Assembly (NCBI GenBank): GCA_019637875.1
Contig: JAHBUW010000003.1
Span: 62,001 to 126,000 of the forward strand
Length of the DNA: 64,000 bases
From: Pseudobdellovibrionaceae bacterium
GTDB taxonomy: Bacteria; Bdellovibrionota; Bdellovibrionia; Bdellovibrionales; Bdellovibrionaceae
Direction of reading: 5' to 3'
Made by a program: the position numbers and the translations under genes. The notes beneath the pieces are model-generated. The model was not told where the DNA came from. It worked only from the letters and a program-made list of their open reading frames with translations, and made no database searches. Positions 42,446-50,516 of the stretch are shown one piece after another (position 1 is the stretch's first letter; each line of letters opens with the position of its first letter).

Positions 42446-43855
42446 ATGTCGGAACAACAGTTTGATATCGTCATCATTGGCGGCGGTCCCGGTGGATATA
42501 CGGGCGCCATCCGCGCGGCGCAGTTGGGTTTCAGCGTCGCGATCGTGGAAAAAGACAAAACTCTCGGCGGCACCTGCCTGAACGTGGGTTGCATTCCTTC
42601 GAAGGCCTTGCTCGAAAGTTCGGAGTACTATCACCTGGCCGCGCACGACTTCAAAGCCCACGGGATCGAAACCGGCGGCGTGAAGTTCGACCTCGCGAAA
42701 ATGATGTCGCGCAAAGAGGGCGTCGTCCGTCAGCTGACGAATGGGGTCGCCTTCTTGATGAAAAAGAACAAAGTCACCCACTTCACCGGCTTCGGCCGCA
42801 TCGTGAAAGCGGGCGTCGTCGAAGTGACGAACGCCGCGGGCGAGAAACAAACTCTCAATACCAAAAACATCGTCTGCGCGACCGGCTCGGTCGTCGCGGA
42901 GCTGCCGGGATTGAAGTTCGACGAGAAAAAGATCGTCTCTTCCACCGGCGCGTTGGAGCTGGATAAAGTTCCCGAGCACCTGATCGTCGTCGGTGGCGGC
43001 GTGATCGGCCTCGAGTTGGGTTCGGTCTGGCTGCGCCTGGGCGCGAAGGTCACGGTCGTCGAGTACGCCGAGAACATCTGCCCGTTCCTGGACGCGCAGG
43101 TGGGCGCGCAGCTGCGCAAGTCCCTGGAAAAGCAAGGCATGGTCTTCACGACGAAGGCGAAAGTCACCGGCTCGAAGATCAACGGCGACGTCGTGGAGCT
43201 GTCCTACGAGGACATGACCGACAATTCGCAAAAGACCCTGCAAGGCAACGTCGTGCTGGTTTCGACCGGTCGTCGCCCCTTCTCGAAGGGCCTGGGCCTG
43301 GAAGAGCTCGGCGTCGAGATCGACAAACGCGGCTTCGTGCAGATCGACAAGCACTACCGCACGAATGTTCCCGGCATCTACGCCATCGGTGATCTGGTCC
43401 CCGGACCGATGCTCGCGCACAAAGCCGAGGAAGAGGGCGTCGCGGTCGCCGAGATCCTCGCGGGTCAAGCGGGCCACGTGAATTACCACACGGTTCCTTC
43501 GGTCATCTACACCTTCCCCGAGGTCGCCTCGGTCGGTTACACCGAGGAAGAGGTGAAGGCGAAGGGCCTCGCGTACAACGCGGGTCAGTTCCCCTTCATG
43601 GCGAACGGCCGTGCGAAGGCATTGGGTTTCACCGACGGCTTCGTCAAGATCATCGCGGACGCCAAGTCCGACAAGATCATCGGGGCGCACATCATCGGTC
43701 CGCGCGCCTCGGAACTTCTGCACGAGATCGTCGTGGCGATGGAGTTCGGCGGCTCGTCGGAAGACCTCGCCCGCAGCTTCCACGCGCACCCGACCTTGAA
43801 CGAAGTCGTGCGCGAAGCGGCCCTCGCGGTCACGAAGCGCGCCCGTCAGATGTAG
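42446..43855 (+). CDS. lpdA: Dihydrolipoyl dehydrogenase (E3)
   Basis: The FAD-dependent disulphide oxidoreductase that reoxidises dihydrolipoamide with NAD, 469 residues. The FAD site is IVIIGGGPGGYTGAIRAAQ. The redox pair is Cys44 and Cys49 in GGTCLNVGCIPSKALL. The NAD site is LIVVGGGVIGLELGSVWLRLGAKVTVVE-like, and the second FAD block is GIYAIGDLVPGPMLAHKAEEEG. The C-terminal HAHPTLNE holds the catalytic His-Glu. It is the last gene of the suc operon and is followed by a strong terminator; it may also serve pyruvate dehydrogenase. Confidence 0.97.
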   Translation: MSEQQFDIVIIGGGPGGYTGAIRAAQLGFSVAIVEKDKTLGGTCLNVGCIPSKALLESSEYYHLAAHDFKAHGIETGGVKFDLAKMMSRKEGVVRQLTNGVAFLMKKNKVTHFTGFGRIVKAGVVEVTNAAGEKQTLNTKNIVCATGSVVAELPGLKFDEKKIVSSTGALELDKVPEHLIVVGGGVIGLELGSVWLRLGAKVTVVEYAENICPFLDAQVGAQLRKSLEKQGMVFTTKAKVTGSKINGDVVELSYEDMTDNSQKTLQGNVVLVSTGRRPFSKGLGLEELGVEIDKRGFVQIDKHYRTNVPGIYAIGDLVPGPMLAHKAEEEGVAVAEILAGQAGHVNYHTVPSVIYTFPEVASVGYTEEEVKAKGLAYNAGQFPFMANGRAKALGFTDGFVKIIADAKSDKIIGAHIIGPRASELLHEIVVAMEFGGSSEDLARSFHAHPTLNEVVREAALAVTKRARQM

Positions 43856-43915
43856 TCGGTTTCGCTCTCGAAATCTCAATCTAAGACGCCGGGCTGGCTT
43901 ATGGGCCCGGGGATG

Positions 43916-43950
43916 AACGCCGGGCTGAAAAACAGTTCGGCGTTTTTTTT
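43916..43950 (+). terminator. Rho-independent terminator of the suc operon
   Basis: AACGCCG (43916-43922) pairs with CGGCGTT (43938-43944); an inner CTG/CAG extends the stem around an AAAAA loop, and eight Ts follow. It lies 61 nt after the lpdA stop. Confidence 0.9.
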
Positions 43951-44022
43951 CGAGTTGTTTCAATTCGCCCCAAAACCGGAATTTCTCGGGCCCCCGTGTG
44001 GGCGCGTGGCTACGCTGAATGA

Positions 44023-45108
44023 ATGGGCCTGGCACTTCGGGGATTGATCGCCTTCACGCTGATTTCCACTCTGTTCGCGAGCCGACGGACGCTATCGCCG
44101 ACGGGTTCGGACGAAGAGCGTATGGCCTACTACTACGCGCTCGTGGTCGAAGCTGCCGGCGCCTACCAACGCGATTTCCGTGCTTTCGATCGCGAGCGCA
44201 CCGACGTCGCCCGGCAAGCCGCCGAGATTTTGCGACGTCCGCAACAGCTTCGCGCAATGAAGGATCAGGTGCGCCGAAACCCCGACCACGCGTCCGCCGA
44301 GCGCCACCTCCTGCGCTCGGAAATTCTGTATCAAGAGCTGAAACTCGCCACCGAGAAGAATCTGTTCCTAGAGAAATTCCCCGCGCTCGGACATGTCTTC
44401 ACGGGTTACGAGAATCCCTACGGCGAACCCTTCGCGGCCGAGGGCTTGCCGACCGGAGCCGTCCTCGCGACGATGAAATACCAGTCGGGCTATCTGACGC
44501 CCTATATGTTGGCCCTGCCCGTGCATTGCGTACGGCCAGACTTTTGGAGCGATGCCAGTTGTATCTACGACGTGCCGCGGGCCTGCCAGGACTTCTACAC
44601 CAGCCGCGAGCGCCAGCTGACCTACTGGCAGCTCACCGAAGACCTCGCGTTGCGGGAACAGACCACGAATCCCGATGAGGGCGAGATCGATCGCCTCGCG
44701 CGGCAGCTAGCGGCCCTCACCCCGAGATCGCGCGAAGCCGCGCGTTTGACGGCGAAGGCCACGCTCGGACTCTGTGGTTTGGCCGCGATGACGGGGCTTG
44801 ATTTTTCGGCCGAGAAAATTCAGATCACCTACTCCCAATGGCCCGGTTGGACCAACGACATTCCCGACGGTTTCGACGAGGCGCTCGAATACCGGGCCGA
44901 GGTCTGCGGGCACTTCTCGGGCGAACGTCGTCTGAACTTGCAATCCTTGATGGTCTCGGAGCTCGCCCCGCACGCATCGATGCGCACGCTGGAGCTTTTC
45001 GCGTCGCTCACCGCCTGCGAGAGAAAAGGCGTGGCGAAAGCCAAAGACGTCAATCCGATACCTGAAGACATCGAGCTGCGCCCCTCCCGCAAACCCGCGG
45101 CGAGGTAG
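44023..45108 (+). CDS. Exported protein of unknown function
   Basis: Not recognised. The 361-residue protein begins with a hydrophobic segment (LALRGLIAFTLISTLFA) that could be a signal peptide or anchor. A charged helical region (45-120) and a more compact part follow, with Cys in VHCVRPDFW, SCIYDVPRACQDFY, LGLCGLAAM and AEVCGHFSG. No ribosome site is present; TACGCT ends 6 nt before the ATG and could be a leaderless -10 box. The C-terminus Arg-stop (AGG-TAG) merges with the palindromic repeat that follows. Confidence 0.65.
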   Translation: MGLALRGLIAFTLISTLFASRRTLSPTGSDEERMAYYYALVVEAAGAYQRDFRAFDRERTDVARQAAEILRRPQQLRAMKDQVRRNPDHASAERHLLRSEILYQELKLATEKNLFLEKFPALGHVFTGYENPYGEPFAAEGLPTGAVLATMKYQSGYLTPYMLALPVHCVRPDFWSDASCIYDVPRACQDFYTSRERQLTYWQLTEDLALREQTTNPDEGEIDRLARQLAALTPRSREAARLTAKATLGLCGLAAMTGLDFSAEKIQITYSQWPGWTNDIPDGFDEALEYRAEVCGHFSGERRLNLQSLMVSELAPHASMRTLELFASLTACERKGVAKAKDVNPIPEDIELRPSRKPAAR

Positions 45109-45171
45109 CCGCTCACTTCTTGAAACGCGACGCGTTTCAAGAAGTGAGCGGCTGGGCGCCCCCGGCTACCT
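45103..45171. repeat. Palindromic repeat, copy A, spanning two stop codons
   Basis: A 69-bp near-palindrome begins AGGTAGCC and ends GGCTACCT. Its core is a perfect inverted repeat of 23 bp per arm (45107-45129 and 45131-45153, inner CTTCTTGAAACGCG) around one central base. The outer ends contain the TAG stops of the convergent genes 44023-45108 and 45166-45642. The inner 29 bp recur identically in copy B. There is no T-run; it can act as a bidirectional transcription end or be a mobile palindrome. Confidence 0.85.
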
Positions 45172-45642
45172 CACGAGACAGAGCGTGAGGCCGCGGATAT
45201 TTCCGATCTCGAATTGGACGAGGTGCGTGCCCGTGTGGCGGAACTCGATCCAGGTCGAATCCCGATCCCCCAGCTCGATACGCACATCCTCGACGGGACC
45301 GAACTGCGGATCGGTCGCGGACTTCGCGCCCCACTTCGAATCTTTGGTGATGACCGCGAACGCCCGGCGCGGCCCGAGATGCGCGGTCTCGAAATCCAGC
45401 TCGATCAGATCCGCATTGTAAGAGCCGCGCAGAAACTGGCGACTGACCGTCCGTTTGACCGCTTTCAACCGGCAATCGCGATTCTCGACCCAACGATCGG
45501 GCCCGAGCTTGCGCTCCAGATCGATCATCACGGCCGGAGTCACCACCCGCGTCGCCTTCGGTGACGAAGCGACGACTTCAAAAGCCTGAGCCGAAGAGAG
45601 AAAAAGAAAAGACCCCACCAAAGACATCAGCAAGTGCTTCAT
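45166..45642 (-). CDS. Small secreted protein of unknown function
   Basis: A 158-residue protein with a signal peptide (HLLMSLVGSFLFLSSAQAFEV). The mature part is beta-rich: VVTPAVMIDLERKLGPDRW, DLIELDFETAHLGPRRAFAVI and VEDVRIELGDRDSTWIEFR suggest a beta-sandwich fold, with a lone Cys pair possible (NRDCRL, TLCLVR). GGGAGG lies 9 nt before the ATG at 45642. It is flanked on both sides by the same palindromic repeat and ends AGG-TAG-CCG like both neighbours. No family was recognised. Confidence 0.68.
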   Translation of the reverse strand: MKHLLMSLVGSFLFLSSAQAFEVVASSPKATRVVTPAVMIDLERKLGPDRWVENRDCRLKAVKRTVSRQFLRGSYNADLIELDFETAHLGPRRAFAVITKDSKWGAKSATDPQFGPVEDVRIELGDRDSTWIEFRHTGTHLVQFEIGNIRGLTLCLVR

Positions 45643-45670
45643 GGTCCAAGACCTCCCAAGCCACCCGCTC

Positions 45671-45701
45671 ATTGTAAAATCAAAGCTTGTGATGACCGCA
45701 A
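45671..45701 (-). promoter_or_regulatory. Predicted promoter of the small secreted protein
   Basis: Read on the minus strand, TTGCGG (45701-45696) and TACAAT (45676-45671) are 19 nt apart and lie about 28 nt before the ATG at 45642. Confidence 0.4.
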
Positions 45702-45830
45702 TCAGAAACGCACAAGGCTTCCATGATTCCCAAAGCAGGAGGAATAAGTTCGAAACTGTCGAGCAAACAGCCGCAAGGTTGCTGCCTCGCCGCACCAATT
45801 CCCACTCTAAAACGCAGTAAAAAACACACC

Positions 45831-45864
45831 AAAAATCCGTGAAGGCCCACCGAAAGGGACCTTC
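45831..45864 (-). terminator. Rho-independent terminator after speB
   Basis: On the minus strand GAAGGTCC pairs with GGGCCTTC (one G-T wobble) around CTTTCGGT, then ACGG and TTTTT. The stem shares bases with the outer edge of palindrome copy B, so the two structures compete. Confidence 0.65.
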
Positions 45865-45890
45865 TTGAAACGCGACGCGTTTCAAGAAGG
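45860..45890. repeat. Palindromic repeat, copy B
   Basis: A perfect inverted repeat of 15 bp per arm around one base (45860-45874 and 45876-45890). The central 29 bp (CTTCTTGAAACGCG, A, and complement) are identical to copy A, 735 bp away. It lies 6 bp past the speB stop, and on the minus strand the speB end reads AGG-TAG-CCGCT before it, as at copy A. Confidence 0.85.
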
Positions 45891-45896
45891 CAGCGG

Positions 45897-46925
45897 CTAC
45901 CTCCGGCCTTGCGCCACCGCGATCATGATTTGGAAGAGCATGCGGGCGCCGACGTTGCCGTCCCACTCGTCGCCCTCGGGGGCGGGGGCAACTTCGACGA
46001 GATCGCCGCCAACGACTTTGCGGCCCGAGCGGACGACCGCTTGGATCAGGGCCGTGGCTTGCGCCATTTCCAGACCGCCGGGAACGGGCGTTCCGGTGTT
46101 GGGGCAGAGCTTGGGATCAAGACCATCGATGTCGAAGCTGATGTAGACCTGCGGTCCGAGCTTCGCGACGATGCGGTCGCAGATCGACTTCCACGATTCC
46201 CCCTCGTACTCGGCGTTTTTCAAATCCCAGTCGAAGAAGGTGTGGATGCGGTCGTCGTTTTTGATCAGGTTGATTTCAAATTCCGAAACGTCGCGGATGC
46301 CGACTTGGACCAAACGGTCGACGCCTTTCAACTTCAAGACGTTGAACATGATGGAGGCGTGACTCTGTTCGAAGCCTTCGTAAGCGTCGCGGAGATCCGC
46401 GTGAGCATCGAAGTGCAGAACGCTCAAGCCCGGAAACTTCGCCGCGTGGGCCTCGATGGGGCCGAGCGGGACGCTGTGGTCCCCGCCCAGAGTCAGCACG
46501 GCCTGGCCCTGGTCCAGAAGCTTCGCGACTTCTTTGCGTGACCACTCTTGCAGCTCAACGCCGCCGCGGTTCGCGGCCTCGCGGATCTTCGTCATCTCGG
46601 CGGTGCCGCGGTCCTCGCCCTGTTCGAGGGCGCTGATGTACTGCGCGGTCTGCTTACGCAAAGAGGCGCTGCGCTCGCGCCACTGTTCCGGCACCGGGAT
46701 CGTCCCGATTTTCAACGAGCCCACGTCATCCAGATAAGGCGAGTACAGATCCAGCTGCGTACTGGCGTTCAGGACCGAATCCGGTCCGTCGACCGTGCCC
46801 GGGCGGTACGAGGTCGTCACGTCCCACGGAATCGGAAAAACGACGATATCGGCGTCTTTCGCTTCGATGTCCAAACCCAAATAATTGCCATTCTTCAAAC
46901 CGACATCGCTGACATCGAGGCTCAT
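45897..46925 (-). CDS. speB: Agmatinase / arginase-family ureohydrolase
   Basis: A manganese ureohydrolase of 342 residues. The metal ligands are in [12 protein letters not shown] (His), [15 protein letters not shown] (Asp-His-Asp) and [20 protein letters not shown] (Asp-Asp). [15 protein letters not shown] and [18 protein letters not shown] complete the family pattern. It would most likely convert agmatine to putrescine and urea, because its ATG overlaps the SpeDE stop by 4 nt and SpeDE needs putrescine. Arginase or formimidoylglutamase activity is possible, since hut genes occur in this genome. A central insert (about 90-120) lengthens it relative to E. coli SpeB. Confidence 0.88.
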   Translation of the reverse strand: MSLDVSDVGLKNGNYLGLDIEAKDADIVVFPIPWDVTTSYRPGTVDGPDSVLNASTQLDLYSPYLDDVGSLKIGTIPVPEQWRERSASLRKQTAQYISALEQGEDRGTAEMTKIREAANRGGVELQEWSRKEVAKLLDQGQAVLTLGGDHSVPLGPIEAHAAKFPGLSVLHFDAHADLRDAYEGFEQSHASIMFNVLKLKGVDRLVQVGIRDVSEFEINLIKNDDRIHTFFDWDLKNAEYEGESWKSICDRIVAKLGPQVYISFDIDGLDPKLCPNTGTPVPGGLEMAQATALIQAVVRSGRKVVGGDLVEVAPAPEGDEWDGNVGARMLFQIMIAVAQGRR

Positions 46926-48226
46926 GCCCGGGGCTCCTGTGTTTTATCATCTTGCAAAAGACGTTGGACGAATCCCGGCAACGCGAACGCCTGCGCGTGG
47001 ATGCCGTCGTTGTAATAGTTCAATTTCTGCGCGCGCGCGAAAGCGTCGACCGACTGCAAATCGACATCGGCGATGGGGTGGCGTGCGGCCTTCGTTGCCA
47101 AATGCACGCTCCACATCCCCGTGGGGTAGGTCGGTGCGAAGAACAGCGCCACGTGCGCACGCTCCGCACCGAAACGCTTTTCCAAAGTCAGGTGCAGATC
47201 GCGGAAGGCCTCTTCGTGAAAGAGCGGCGATTCACCCTGCGCGGCCAAAACCCCTTGATCGTTCAAGATGCGGTGACAGTGCGCGAAGAACTCGGCGCTG
47301 AAAAGACCCTTCGCCGGCCCCACGGGATCCGAGCCATCGACGATGACGACGTCGTACACACCGGCGGCCGCATCCTGCACGAAGCGGATGCCGTCCTCCA
47401 AATGCAATTTCAGTTTCGGCGAAGCGAACCCCTCCGCCATGCGCGGGAAAAAGGTCTTGGCGGCCTCGATGACCTCGCCGTCGATTTCGACCAAGTCGAT
47501 CCGCTCCAAAGACGCGTAACGGAGAAGCTCGCGCAACGTCCCGCCGTCCCCACCCCCAATCACGAGGGCGCGTTTCGGCGCGCGCAAATTCTGGAGCGCG
47601 GGATGCACGAGCATTTCGTGGTAGTGCGATTCGTCGCGCTCGGTGCACATGATGGCGTTGTCCAAAGCCAAAACGCGACCGTACTTTTCGCTTTGGAAAA
47701 CGCGCACCGTTTGAAAGTCGGATTTTTTCTGGTGCAACATCGCGCCCTGATACTTCAAGGACAGTGCTTGGTGTTCGTCACGGTCCGTAAACCAAACCGA
47801 ACGCTGGAACACCGGCGCGGGCGCGGCTGCCGCCGCCGGACGCACCGTCTTCGGCGTGAAGTCCGAACGGTTCAGCAGATTCAGCGAACCCCGGTGCATT
47901 TCCAGCGCCGAGTGATCCACAGCCTCAAAAATCTTTTTCAGGTAATCGAACGAAATCCAAGGATCGACGCTGTCGCCGCAGGTGAACAGATCCACCGCCG
48001 CGTAGCCGTACTCGGGCCAGGTGTGGATCGCCAAGTGGCTTTCCTGGATCACCACGACGCCCGAGACGCCGAAAGGTGAAAAATGGTGGAAGCTCGAATT
48101 GACGACGGTCGCGCCGGCCTCACGGGCGGCGTGAACCATGCCCTGCTCGACTTTCGAAACGTCGTCGAGCACTTCCGAATTGCAACCGCTGAATTCAACC
48201 AGAATATGGCGTCCGAGTGCGTTCAT
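46922..48226 (-). CDS. S-adenosylmethionine decarboxylase / spermidine synthase fusion
   Basis: One 434-residue chain holds two consecutive spermidine enzymes. Residues 1-115 are a prokaryotic AdoMet decarboxylase ([49 protein letters not shown]). The Ser of [11 protein letters not shown] would become the pyruvoyl group by self-cleavage, and that cleavage would also split the fusion. Residues about 145-430 are spermidine synthase ([73 protein letters not shown]). The start at 48226 fits a leaderless promoter; ATG 48232 is the alternative. speB follows by overlap. Confidence 0.93.
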   Translation of the reverse strand: MNALGRHILVEFSGCNSEVLDDVSKVEQGMVHAAREAGATVVNSSFHHFSPFGVSGVVVIQESHLAIHTWPEYGYAAVDLFTCGDSVDPWISFDYLKKIFEAVDHSALEMHRGSLNLLNRSDFTPKTVRPAAAAAPAPVFQRSVWFTDRDEHQALSLKYQGAMLHQKKSDFQTVRVFQSEKYGRVLALDNAIMCTERDESHYHEMLVHPALQNLRAPKRALVIGGGDGGTLRELLRYASLERIDLVEIDGEVIEAAKTFFPRMAEGFASPKLKLHLEDGIRFVQDAAAGVYDVVIVDGSDPVGPAKGLFSAEFFAHCHRILNDQGVLAAQGESPLFHEEAFRDLHLTLEKRFGAERAHVALFFAPTYPTGMWSVHLATKAARHPIADVDLQSVDAFARAQKLNYYNDGIHAQAFALPGFVQRLLQDDKTQEPRA

Positions 48227-48233
48227 GCGCATT

Positions 48234-48262
48234 CGGATAGACGCAAACTAAGTGAGTTTCAA
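48234..48262 (-). promoter_or_regulatory. Predicted leaderless promoter of the polyamine operon
   Basis: On the minus strand TTGAAA (48262-48257) and TATCCG (48239-48234) are 17 nt apart. The -10 box ends 7 nt before the ATG at 48226, and no ribosome site exists. It occupies the 37-bp gap after the neighbouring gene. Confidence 0.55.
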
Positions 48263-48263
48263 G

Positions 48264-49409
48264 TCATTCTTCCGAGGGATTTTCCGTCACGGAATCCATG
48301 GTCCAAAGCTCGGTCGCGCAGTCGCCCGCAAGCTCTTGAGCGCGCACCCAGGCGAGCCAGGTGGCGACGCGCTCCATCTTGGATTGGGCCGATGGCGTCA
48401 GATTTTTCCGAAGATGCCCCGCCCAATTGAACTCGTTTTTCGCGGGTTTCGCGTTCACGCTGGCCGGACGCCGATCTGCCGTTAAAAGCATCGCCCAGGA
48501 CAACTCTCCGGGCTGAATCCGCGCCGAATCCTCATTGCGCTTTTCGACGAAATTGCGCGCGACTTCGATGGCGCGCGGGGCGTCCTCGAAATACGCGAGC
48601 AGATGCGTGAAATAGCGCAGGATCATTCGATCCTCGATGCGGGTGTCGAGTTCAGCCAGATTCGCATCGATCAAAGCGGGTTCCCAAAGATCCGTGATTT
48701 CTTGCGTGACCGCTTGGAAACGTTGGGCCGCCGCGAGCAAAACGATCAGCGATTCTTGGGCGGTTTCGGTCGCTCCGCAAGCTTGGGGAGCTTCGGGCGG
48801 GGTCGTTTTGTTGAAAAGCGCGCCCAACCGGCGGCACGAGTTCTTGTCGCTCGATTTCAATCGCGCGATCTCCCCGGGCCACTGACTTTGGAAGGCGTTC
48901 CAGTCCTGTTCACGCAGAAGCCCCGTGGTCCGCGCGTCGTCGAGCGCCATGAGGGAAAGACGCGGTCCGGTTTGGCTCGCGATCAAAGGCAGAAATTCGC
49001 GTTGCGCGATCTCGAAGCAGTCCGTGACGTCGAGCATGACGTTGTAAGTGACGAGGAGCTCTTCATCACGTGCGCAGCTATCCGTTTCCCCGGCGCAAGC
49101 GCCTGACGAGATGGACGGCAGCGCCGTGCTCGCGGCGCTCAGGCAGCGCTGCTGCACGTCCCCGCCATGACGGTAACGGGCGGCGCGAAAGATGGGCGGA
49201 AAGTCTTTCCAGAGCTTCATGTTGCCGGGCTCGCAGGATGCGGGCGCGCCCTTCCCCCAGAGCTTTTCATCGGTCAGGAAGTTCAAGTTCCAAGACGCCG
49301 GCGTCGGTTGACGGTCCGTTCCTGAAAGCGTCAGCGCGTGATAACCGCCGGCCACCAAAATGGACGACGTGACAAAGGCGAAAATAGCCCAGATCGGACG
49401 CACGGACAT
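48264..49409 (-). CDS. Exported protein of unknown function
   Basis: Not recognised. The 381-residue protein has one N-terminal hydrophobic segment (PIWAIFAFVTSSILVAGGYHAL), a signal peptide or anchor. The body is mostly helical with Cys-containing loops (ASCEPGN, QRCLSAAST, GACAGETDSCARDEE, NSCRRLGALF, GDCATELW). GGAGG lies 6 nt before the ATG. It is transcribed ahead of speDE on the same strand but with a promoter between. Divergent from a small lipoprotein gene, with a palindrome between the two. Confidence 0.65.
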   Translation of the reverse strand: MSVRPIWAIFAFVTSSILVAGGYHALTLSGTDRQPTPASWNLNFLTDEKLWGKGAPASCEPGNMKLWKDFPPIFRAARYRHGGDVQQRCLSAASTALPSISSGACAGETDSCARDEELLVTYNVMLDVTDCFEIAQREFLPLIASQTGPRLSLMALDDARTTGLLREQDWNAFQSQWPGEIARLKSSDKNSCRRLGALFNKTTPPEAPQACGATETAQESLIVLLAAAQRFQAVTQEITDLWEPALIDANLAELDTRIEDRMILRYFTHLLAYFEDAPRAIEVARNFVEKRNEDSARIQPGELSWAMLLTADRRPASVNAKPAKNEFNWAGHLRKNLTPSAQSKMERVATWLAWVRAQELAGDCATELWTMDSVTENPSEE

Positions 49410-49468
49410 CGCTTCCTCCTAGGCTACTTATCAGGAGAAACGTCTGGAAAATTGAGTCCAATTCCACG

Positions 49469-49489
49469 CCCGTCTCGGATCGAGACGGG
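49469..49489. promoter_or_regulatory. Palindrome between divergent envelope-protein genes
   Basis: CCCGTCTCG, GAT, CGAGACGGG: 9-bp perfect arms, placed midway between the starts at 49409 and 49527. Both flanking genes carry the sequence GATAAGT a short distance before their ribosome site or start, so a shared operator with mirrored -10 boxes is conceivable. Confidence 0.4.
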
Positions 49490-49526
49490 ATCTGCAGAAA
49501 TCCCCGATTCTGCCGATAAGTGAGCT

Positions 49527-49799
49527 ATGACGTTGAAGGCGGGTTCGATTCTGCTGTTGGGGGCATTGCTGGCGCTGCTTGCGGGCTGCGCGCCGCCGAT
49601 CGTCGAAGACCTGCGTTTTCAAAACGTCCCGCTTTCGAACAAACTTTCGGCGCAAATTTCGAATGGGGGGCAACCCCTGTCCGTGTCACCGACGTTCAAA
49701 GTCGTGAACGGGATCATCTCGATGAATAACGGTCAGACCGGATCCTCCAGCCCGTCATTCAAAATGACCGGCGGGATCACCTACGTCCCCGCCCAGTAA
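49527..49799 (+). CDS. Small lipoprotein of unknown function
   Basis: A 90-residue protein with a clear lipoprotein signal (GSILLLGALLALLAGC). The mature part is beta-like with a repeated pattern: ISNGGQPLSVSPTFKVVNG, then NNGQTGSSSPSFKMTGG, similar 20-residue units. No ribosome site is obvious; GATAAG ends 6 nt before the ATG. Its TAA directly abuts the stop of the convergent TPR lipoprotein gene (TAATTA). Function is unknown. Confidence 0.65.
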   Translation: MTLKAGSILLLGALLALLAGCAPPIVEDLRFQNVPLSNKLSAQISNGGQPLSVSPTFKVVNGIISMNNGQTGSSSPSFKMTGGITYVPAQ

Positions 49800-50513
49800 T
49801 TACGGCGACTTTTTCTCGGCCTTCTTTTGGGCCAACCACACTTGATTGTTTTTGTAGAGCTGATTGTTCGGCTCAAGCGTCAACGCCAACGTCAGATGCT
49901 GCTGAGCCTTATCGAGCTGATTCGACAAGATGTAAGCCGTCGCGATGTTGTTCTGGGCTTTACCGTAGTCCGCGTCGCTCGCTTTCACGCGGGCCCACAC
50001 TTCGACGGCGTTCGTGTAATCTTGCAGATTGTAGAACTCAAACCCCATGGCCATGAAGTCGGCCGCGGTCGCATCCTTCTTGTCGAAGAGGGACTTTTTG
50101 CGATCGTGCAGACCTTCTTTGGACTCTTTCAGTCGGCCTTCGGTCCACGCCAAATTATTGCGCGCCAGCTGGAAGTTCGGTTCGAGTTCGACCGAGCGAC
50201 GGCAATGATCGACCGCTTCGCCGTGACGTCCCTGCGCGTTCAATTCCGCGCAGATATTGTTCCAAGCCAGCGGAGAGTTAGGGTTCATGTCCTTCGCCTT
50301 CACGTACATCTCCAAGGCTTGATCGCGCATGCCGCGATTGGCGTACTCCAACCCCAAAGAGATGTGGTTCTCGAAGCTCGGCGCCGACTTCAAGTTCGCC
50401 TCGGCCGCCGCCAAAGTATCGACCGGCGCCGCGGTTTCGTTTTTCTTCGTGCATGCGGAGTTCACCAACAGCAAGACGCTCGCGCTCAACAACCAGAGTT
50501 TCATCTTCTTCAT
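49800..50513 (-). CDS. TPR-repeat lipoprotein
   Basis: A 237-residue lipoprotein (signal KLWLLSASVLLLVNSAC, Cys at 21). It has four or five tetratricopeptide repeats: SFENHISLGLEYANRGMRDQ, PLAWNNICAELNAQGRHGEA, FMAMGFEFYNLQDYTNAVEV and AQNNIATAYILSNQLDKAQQ. TPRs mount protein complexes, so it is probably a periplasmic or outer-membrane scaffold. It is the last gene in a minus-strand run with a glycosyltransferase, a TMTC-like membrane protein and an acetyltransferase, ending 3 nt after the glycosyltransferase stop. Confidence 0.82.
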   Translation of the reverse strand: MKKMKLWLLSASVLLLVNSACTKKNETAAPVDTLAAAEANLKSAPSFENHISLGLEYANRGMRDQALEMYVKAKDMNPNSPLAWNNICAELNAQGRHGEAVDHCRRSVELEPNFQLARNNLAWTEGRLKESKEGLHDRKKSLFDKKDATAADFMAMGFEFYNLQDYTNAVEVWARVKASDADYGKAQNNIATAYILSNQLDKAQQHLTLALTLEPNNQLYKNNQVWLAQKKAEKKSP

Positions 50514-50516
50514 TTT

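Noticed and set aside
42374-44035. 553-residue frame antisense to lpdA
   Set aside because: It spans lpdA and its terminator; a real gene would not cross them in this way.
45643-45966. Upstream extension of the small secreted protein to residue-long N-terminus
   Set aside because: The frame is open, but it crosses a terminator and palindrome; the ATG at 45642 gives a clean signal peptide with a ribosome site.
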